Part shown: positions 59,201 to 64,000 of the stretch, one piece after another | Position numbering within the stretch: position 1 is the stretch's first letter | Layout: every line of letters begins with the position of its first letter | Source: Clostridia bacterium | GTDB lineage: Bacteria; Bacillota; Clostridia; Oscillospirales; Acutalibacteraceae | NCBI GenBank assembly: GCA_017502085.1 | Contig: JAFVVQ010000050.1 | Location: forward strand, 97,973-161,972 | Direction: 5' to 3' | DNA length: 64,000 bases | Notes under the pieces: generated by a model | The model's database searches: none | Told to the model about the DNA's origin: nothing | The model's input: only the letters and a program-made list of their open reading frames with translations | Program-made: the position numbers and the translations under genes

Positions 59201-62200
59201 ATTAAACATTCTTAAAGGCACGGTTGAAGTAACCGGCGGCAGCTTCACGGGAACAGACTTTTCAAACGGTTATTTCAGCGGCACACCCTACGGCGAATGG
59301 ACAGTTGATTTTAACTCCGAAGCAACCTTCATCCTCAAGGGTGGCGAATTCCCGAACGGTTTTGTTATTGATGAAACAACCGCAAACACATTCCTTGCAG
59401 AGGGCTATGCTTTCTATGATAAAGATGGCAATAAGATAACCGTTGCAGATGATGCAACAAAGATTGAAGGATACGTTCAGGTTAAGGAGCGTTTCGTTGC
59501 TTCCGTAACCGATAAGGACGGCAACGCTGTCGGTACTTACAAAACCTTTGCAGATGCAATCACAGCGGCACAGGGCAGTGAGGGCAGCACACTCACCCTG
59601 CTTGATGATATTACACTTACCGCAGAGCAGGTTATTCGCTCCGGCAAGTTCACCCTTGACCTTAACGGTAATAACTTGATTAACGAAAACGGCAGAGTTC
59701 TCTATATTTTCGATGAAGCCGATTTAACAATTAAGGACAGCGGTGAAGGCGGTACGGTTGAAACTAAACGCATGTATACGAAATGTATTGATAATTCCGG
59801 TAAACTCACTGTTGAATCAGGTATAATCAAGGGCGACGGCGGCATTGACAACTACGGTGTTTTGTATTTTAATGACGGAACGGTTGAAGCTGACAACTAT
59901 GGGGCGATAGCAAATTTTAGTGACTGCACTGTTTATGTTTATAACGGTGTTCTGAAAAGTTCAAACTCCGGCGCAGTTGAAAACAGCGGTACGCTTTACA
60001 TTTACGATGGCGAGATTAAAGGCATCACTAATTCTAACACTGTATATATTTCCGGTGGCACAATAGACCGTGATGATTATGAGGTACTTAATCTGCTCGG
60101 CGGTACGCTTGAAGTAACCGGCGGCAGCTTTACGGGTGGAAAATGGACTGTTGGCTGTACTGAAGGTGCAGCCCTTATCCTCAAGGGCGGTGAATTCCCC
60201 AACGGCTTTGTTGCTTATAATGCAACTGCAAACGCATTCCTCGCAGAGGATTATTACTACAAAGATGCCGACGGTAAGCTTATTGATGTTGCAGATGATG
60301 CAAAAATCATTAACGGCTACGTTAAAGTAAGCAAGGGTGCTGACCTCTCCGAAGCAGTTATCACTCTTGACCAAACTCAGTTCACCTACAGCGGCACGGA
60401 GCACAAGCCCACGGTTATCGTAACAGTCGGCGGCAAAACTCTCACAGAGGGCAAGGACTATACACTCACATTTGCAAACAACGTTAATGCAGGTATTGCA
60501 ACCGTAACGGTAAGAGGTATCAGTCAGGCGGCAGGCGGTATCGCAGGCGGCGGTGAGGATATCGGAAACAGCTCGAATTCGGGTGATATTACCGAAAGCA
60601 TCTACACGGGCGAAATCATCAAGAATTTCACAATCAAGCCCGCAACGGTTGATATCATCTGGGAAGGCGACGTGTTCTATTACACAGGCAATCCCCACAA
60701 AGTAACAGCGAAATATGTTGACGTAAACGGCGATGAAAATCCCGCGGCAATCACACAGAACAAAACCAACACCGAAATCGGTAAATATATCGCAACCGCA
60801 GTTGTTGAAGATTCAAACTACACTGTAAACGGCGCAACCGTCAACCACGCCTACGAAATCAAGTGGTATGACGGCGCACCCGATGCAACGTTCAGCGGCA
60901 CAAAGGGCGAAAACGGTTGGTACACAAGCGAAGTAACCGTAACTGCTCCTGAAGGCTATGCAATCAGCACTTTGGCTGACGGCATCTACGGCAGCGAAGT
61001 CACCTTTGGAAACGAAGAAAAGGTGGTTTATTATCTCAAGCAGGCAGAAACAGGATATATTGCAAAAATTGAGCTTGGTAAATTTGCTGTTGACCTTAAT
61101 GACCCTGAAGCCGAAATCGTAATCGGCGAATATAAATGGAATACAAATGCAACTGCGATTTCATTCGGTCTGTTCTTTAAGGAAACAAAAGCGTTCAGCA
61201 TTTCTGCTTCCGATTCCGAAAGCGGCATTGCATACGTTGAATACTTTGTTGCAACCGAAAAAATCACAGATTTCGGAAATATTGAATGGGTTGAATATAC
61301 AGGTGCAGTCAGCATCAGTCCCAACAGCAAAAACATTATCTACGCAAAGGTAACTGATAATTCGGGCAGATATGTAATCGTAAATTCCGACGGTATCGTG
61401 CTTTATACCGACAGCACACTCGACACATCCTTCAAGGATGAGGTTGTTTATGTTCTCACCAAAAATGCAAGCCAGTCATTCAATCTCAACCTCAACGGCA
61501 ACACCGTTGCTTACGTTAAGATTGGCGAAACCGTTCTCGCCGCTGAAAATTACGAAGTTCTCGGAAATATGATTATAGTTTCATCCGATGTTCTTGAAAA
61601 CCTCGCGGCAGGTGAATACGTAATCACGGTCGGCTTCAATCCGATGGGCGAAGCCTATGCCGAAGGCGATGCTCCTGCAGAAGTCACAATTCCTCTTACC
61701 GTCAAAAAAGCAGATGTAACGATTGAAATTTCTGATTTCGGCAAGGTTTATGACGGCAAGCCCGTAACCGCAGACTATAAAATCAGCAAATCAAGCGATT
61801 CTTCGCCTGCGGCAAGCAATATTGACTATAACGAAACCGTTGAATTCAAGGTAAAGGATTCAGACGATTCAACCTACACAACCGAAGCTCCCGTAAACGC
61901 AGGAGAATACACAGTCAGAATCACAGTTACCGAAACAGACAAGATTAATTCTGCAGAGGCAACCGCAGATTTCACAATCGAAAAGAAGTTCGTAACCGCC
62001 ACCGCCACCGCACCTGACAAGGTTTATGACGGAACGAATTCTGTTGATATTTCAAAGGCAACAGTTACTCTTAACGGCATTGTTGAAGGTGATGACGTTA
62101 AAATTGAAATCGGCAACGGAATTTTTACCGATTCAAATGTCGGCAAAAATATAAGAGTTATTCTTTCTTATACCGTAAGTGGAGATGATTTGAATAACTA

Positions 62201-63824
62201 TGAATTCCCTGAAGACGGCATGGTAAGCTTTCCTGAAACGGACAAAGACATTTATAATGCATTTACCGTCGCCTCCATTACCGCAAAGGATATTTCCGAC
62301 GGATTTATCCTTCTCGGCGAATCTCTCACCTATAACGGCACAGAGCAGACCCAGACCGTTGAAAAGGTGCTTCCGACAGGCTCCGCTCCCGAAGCGACCT
62401 ACACCGTAAGCGGCAACAAAGCAACAAACGTCGGTGTATATCTGCTCACGGTAACAGGTACGGGCAACTTCACGGGTGAAGCAAAGATTGCTTATGAAAT
62501 CGCTGTTGATATGAATGGTGTCGATTTTGACCAGTTGCACCCTCTGAATGTAAAGGAAACCGATAGAGAAAAGATTGAATATATTTATAACCAGTTTGAC
62601 AATGCATTCAGAGATTATGCTGATGAAGAAAAGAGAAACGAGTGGGATAACAATAAATCTTATTGCGTTGAACTTCTCAAAATGATTGAAAGCGTTGCAA
62701 ATCATATTGAAAGCTTTGAGAATGATTTGGCGAAATATGATATTAATACCGTAACATCAGATGATGATGCTGATTTGGAAAGTTTCCAGAATAGTGTCGG
62801 CTATTTCTATGATTATTATTTTGACAATCTGACAGATGAACAGGAAAAGAAAACAAGCGATATTTTTTGGACGATTGAAAAACTTGAAATCAGAATCACC
62901 GATGTTGCAAAAGAAATCACAAGAATAACAAATTCCGTAAACTCCTACGGTGAGGATTCTGTTAAGTCAACCGACAAGGCAGACCTTGAACAGCTTAAGG
63001 CTGATATCAAGGCTCTCACAGACGGTCAGAATATCACTGATGGTGAAAGAGAAAAGCTTGCTGAGCTTGATGCAAAGCTTGATGCTCTTCTCAAGAAGAT
63101 TGCTGACACTCAGGCTGAAATCGATGAACTCGGCAAGAACGCTGACTCCTACGCGGAAGAAACTGTCAAATCCTCCGACAGCGAAGACCTTGCACAGCTC
63201 AAAGAAGATATTCAGAATCTTATCGACAGCGACAATACCACCGAAAACGAAAAGACTGTTCTCGAAGATATGATTAAGGATATCGAAGGTCTTGAAGATA
63301 AGATTACCGAAACAGAAGAAAAGCTTGAAGAAATCAAGGGTATCGAAAACAACTTCAATCCTGAAAATGTTTCAAGCGACGACAAGACGGCTATTGAAGA
63401 TAAGATTGCCGAAATTGAAGAGGTAAATCCTGATAATCTCACCGATGAGCAGAAAGCTGAATATGATGAAATCAAGGCAGGCTTTGAGGCTCTTTTTGAA
63501 GAAATCGCAGCAGCAGAAAAGACGGTTGCAGATATCGGCATTGAGCTTGAAATGTTTGACGAAAAGAGAGTAACAATATTCTGGGAAGACGATATTGAAG
63601 CTCTCAAAGCAAAGATTGATGAACTCCTTGCAGATGAGAATATGGGCGAAGCGGAAAAAGCAAAGCTCAACGAGTACAAGGCCCAGGCTGAAAAGCTCAT
63701 CGAAATCATCAACACACCCGTCAAGTATTTCTCACTCCGTTTCTTCTACTTCATCTGGGATTCACTTCATTGGCTCTCATCTCACGTTATATTCATCTTC
63801 AACTGGATTGTAGCAATGTTCTGA
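56220..63824 (+). CDS. Giant repeat-containing secreted surface protein
   Basis: Encodes 2534 residues from ATG 56220 with AAAGGAGG upstream. A signal peptide (KKSLAAILSLLMIMTAIPFTP) comes first, then a Cys-containing stretch (FCDVCGELI). Three long repeats of about 295, 302 and 277 residues start at residues 499, 794 and 1096. Each opens with VTDKDGN and TLLDD, then a beta-helix-like region full of GTLTVESG-type rungs. MBG/Ig-like modules follow (FGKVYDGKPVTADYKIS, ESLTYNGTEQTQTVEKV). The C-terminal 400 residues form acidic helical repeats of 68-70 residues, and the chain ends in a hydrophobic helix (YFSLRFFYFIWDSLHWL). No LPXTG motif is present. It is likely an adhesin or cell-wall-binding protein. 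Confidence 0.85.
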   Translation: MQKKIKKSLAAILSLLMIMTAIPFTPVAVATDGADPITEKDCTEHADTDGNEFCDVCGELINAKVITADSDGMVYVDGEALEITGYYNNDLILPAGNYKLTGDVTSAYYIGAREGDVTLDLNGYVWDMKDCYLLLLSHQFSLYDTSDAGTGKLTSSWIETVYIGKTDTQCGTFNLYSGTVENTSTLTDSYIISASYGDANLYGGKIKGNAYAFFNYMFSDLTINLDGTVIENGEGYAQVKSDLMDGDTPKTVIDVTDYTGESFTVDAEIDEEGKIKIFEGIKSAQEAENYQINFLTKYGEVYCEKTEYDEATGEKYIYVLKNAFTQQPSDKNNYTVEFNNPDASFQWYEVNENEIGKYTTEERDLLFTYDFEKGDILKVTTVSEIEYAVIEAGSYRLRLDKENKTATVTIDEDETIEIFTRFVDPENDVELNFSVIKEISLKGETGKTLQTPEHEKSYWCKATVGTKVYPSDIAFICYTHDYDENGKCYYCKMQAAAKVTDKDGNKLSDSPYDTFAEAVTAASASEGSTLTLLDDVTLTKEQNIRSGKFTLDLNGKNLINVTGRVLYIYEEVDLTIKDSGETGTLESMNDGSSVIWNYGTLTVESGIIKGAGGIDNKGTLTFKDGTVEVVTYSAIYNTGTAYVYDGVLKHAKSHAIGNYGTLYVYDGEIDGIINGCDAYISGGEIDCDNYAALNLLGGKLEVTGGSFTGTDLASGYYSGTPYGEWTVYFGEDATLTLKGGEFPNGFAVANTTANTSLAEGYAFYDKDGNKITVADDAKIIDGYVQVKERFVASVTDKDGNELEGSPYKTFADAITAASASEGSTLTLLDDITLTETARISSGKFILDLNGKTILNKTDDALMVYYDANITIKDSCEGGTVETGGDYCYGILNSAELTVESGTIKGNGSGISNHGTLTVNGGNFESYTYGAITNKGTAKIYGGVFEGIDRGEGVQNDGNGEIYIYGGEIIGNTALLNTGTAYISGGEFNGNDYAALNILKGTVEVTGGSFTGTDFSNGYFSGTPYGEWTVDFNSEATFILKGGEFPNGFVIDETTANTFLAEGYAFYDKDGNKITVADDATKIEGYVQVKERFVASVTDKDGNAVGTYKTFADAITAAQGSEGSTLTLLDDITLTAEQVIRSGKFTLDLNGNNLINENGRVLYIFDEADLTIKDSGEGGTVETKRMYTKCIDNSGKLTVESGIIKGDGGIDNYGVLYFNDGTVEADNYGAIANFSDCTVYVYNGVLKSSNSGAVENSGTLYIYDGEIKGITNSNTVYISGGTIDRDDYEVLNLLGGTLEVTGGSFTGGKWTVGCTEGAALILKGGEFPNGFVAYNATANAFLAEDYYYKDADGKLIDVADDAKIINGYVKVSKGADLSEAVITLDQTQFTYSGTEHKPTVIVTVGGKTLTEGKDYTLTFANNVNAGIATVTVRGISQAAGGIAGGGEDIGNSSNSGDITESIYTGEIIKNFTIKPATVDIIWEGDVFYYTGNPHKVTAKYVDVNGDENPAAITQNKTNTEIGKYIATAVVEDSNYTVNGATVNHAYEIKWYDGAPDATFSGTKGENGWYTSEVTVTAPEGYAISTLADGIYGSEVTFGNEEKVVYYLKQAETGYIAKIELGKFAVDLNDPEAEIVIGEYKWNTNATAISFGLFFKETKAFSISASDSESGIAYVEYFVATEKITDFGNIEWVEYTGAVSISPNSKNIIYAKVTDNSGRYVIVNSDGIVLYTDSTLDTSFKDEVVYVLTKNASQSFNLNLNGNTVAYVKIGETVLAAENYEVLGNMIIVSSDVLENLAAGEYVITVGFNPMGEAYAEGDAPAEVTIPLTVKKADVTIEISDFGKVYDGKPVTADYKISKSSDSSPAASNIDYNETVEFKVKDSDDSTYTTEAPVNAGEYTVRITVTETDKINSAEATADFTIEKKFVTATATAPDKVYDGTNSVDISKATVTLNGIVEGDDVKIEIGNGIFTDSNVGKNIRVILSYTVSGDDLNNYEFPEDGMVSFPETDKDIYNAFTVASITAKDISDGFILLGESLTYNGTEQTQTVEKVLPTGSAPEATYTVSGNKATNVGVYLLTVTGTGNFTGEAKIAYEIAVDMNGVDFDQLHPLNVKETDREKIEYIYNQFDNAFRDYADEEKRNEWDNNKSYCVELLKMIESVANHIESFENDLAKYDINTVTSDDDADLESFQNSVGYFYDYYFDNLTDEQEKKTSDIFWTIEKLEIRITDVAKEITRITNSVNSYGEDSVKSTDKADLEQLKADIKALTDGQNITDGEREKLAELDAKLDALLKKIADTQAEIDELGKNADSYAEETVKSSDSEDLAQLKEDIQNLIDSDNTTENEKTVLEDMIKDIEGLEDKITETEEKLEEIKGIENNFNPENVSSDDKTAIEDKIAEIEEVNPDNLTDEQKAEYDEIKAGFEALFEEIAAAEKTVADIGIELEMFDEKRVTIFWEDDIEALKAKIDELLADENMGEAEKAKLNEYKAQAEKLIEIINTPVKYFSLRFFYFIWDSLHWLSSHVIFIFNWIVAMF
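57714..60337 (+). repeat. Three tandem intragenic repeats of 830-906 bases
   Basis: Units start at 57714, 58599 and 59505 (885, 906 and about 830 bases), all inside the giant surface-protein gene and in frame. Openings (VTDKDGN…TFA) and closings (GYVQVKERFVAS) are nearly identical, while the central beta-helix rungs diverge, and the third unit has lost part of the segment before GEWTV. Confidence 0.9.
62733..63560 (+). repeat. Four 68-70-residue helical repeats in the surface protein
   Basis: Repeat openings KYDINTVTSDD, SYGEDSVKSTD, SYAEETVKSSD and NFNPENVSSDD lie at residues about 2172, 2242, 2310 and 2378, each followed by a Leu/Lys/Glu-rich coiled-coil-like helix. Confidence 0.8.
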
Positions 63825-63916
63825 TAATCAAATAATCACCAAAGCCGACGGAATAATCCGCGGGGTTCGTAAAACAGTTTCTGTTTAATTTCTGAAAATT
63901 GAATATTTTCAAGGTT

Positions 63917-63938
63917 CGGCGTGACTTCGGTCACGCCG
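63917..63938. terminator. Terminator with UUCG tetraloop
   Basis: CGGCGTGAC-TTCG-GTCACGCCG followed by TTTTCTTTT on the plus strand; it closes the giant gene and overlaps the end of the next minus-strand gene. Confidence 0.9.
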
Positions 63939-63999
63939 TTTTCTTTTGCATAAGTTCGTTCAGCGGTATGAATCCAATAAAATCGTATTCAATTGAAAT
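63931..63999 (-). CDS. C-terminal end of a minus-strand gene, partial
   Basis: The last 22 codons, ISIEYDFIGFIPLNELMQKK and TA, end in TGA at 63933-63931. The frame enters from the right edge. The stop overlaps the terminator stem. The family cannot be judged from this length. Confidence 0.4.
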   Translation of the reverse strand: MSIEYDFIGFIPLNELMQKKTA

Positions 64000-64000
64000 G

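Noticed and set aside
59961-60698. Minus-strand frame of 245 codons inside the giant surface-protein gene
   Set aside because: Antisense of repetitive sequence, no start signal and no domain.

Overview
The window reads as a chromosome segment from an anaerobic, low-to-mid GC Firmicute of class Clostridia, most like an uncultured gut or rumen Oscillospirales/Ruminococcaceae member. The reasons are strong AGGAGG ribosome-binding sites, TTGACA/TATAAT promoters with 17-base spacers, the clostridial order rpmG-secE-nusG-rplK-rplA-(L10 leader)-rplJ-rplL, a zapA-U32 peptidase pair, meso-diaminopimelate dehydrogenase, an AbrB/SpoVT-type fragment and many host-glycan hydrolases. No rRNA, tRNA, CRISPR array or complete insertion sequence was found.

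Layout. 1-1308: the end of a TRIC-type channel gene and two paralogous lipoproteins. 1507-6715: one operon with two SCP2-like proteins around a class III aminotransferase and a split transketolase, plus an 80-base tandem repeat. 6720-11287: a foldase-like lipoprotein, zapA-U32 and ddh. 11389-15222: the ribosomal/transcription operon. 15238-27957: housekeeping and accessory genes (SanA-like, phosphoesterases, GH4, DMT, DUF1292, aldo/keto reductase, GH95-like, two MFS permeases) with two small ORFs. 28070-36993: a complete minus-strand NHLM-type peptide-export operon: TetR regulator, short HlyD-like adaptor, C39-peptidase ABC transporter, second ABC transporter, two double-glycine Cys-rich precursors, a STAS protein and a SpoIIE-type phosphatase with a kinase-like domain. 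37267-40245: an old-yellow-enzyme type reductase and an SDR. 40592-54431: a host-glycan locus (nucleotidyltransferase, GH35, GH123-like, GH129-like, two divergent GPH-type symporters with long cytosolic tails, GH18, PHP). 54510-55305: gene wreckage. 55426-63938: a second, paralogous TetR regulator followed by a 2534-residue repeat-rich surface protein. A minus-strand gene end runs off the right edge.

The strongest candidates for something undescribed are the NHLM operon, which carries folded-looking Cys-rich precursors and an anti-sigma-type signalling pair but no recognisable modifying enzyme, and the SCP2/aminotransferase/transketolase operon, whose product is unknown. Several short decayed reading frames next to the transporters, and a repeated terminator near both TetR genes, suggest local duplication and loss. 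All family calls come from reading motifs by eye; no database search was run.
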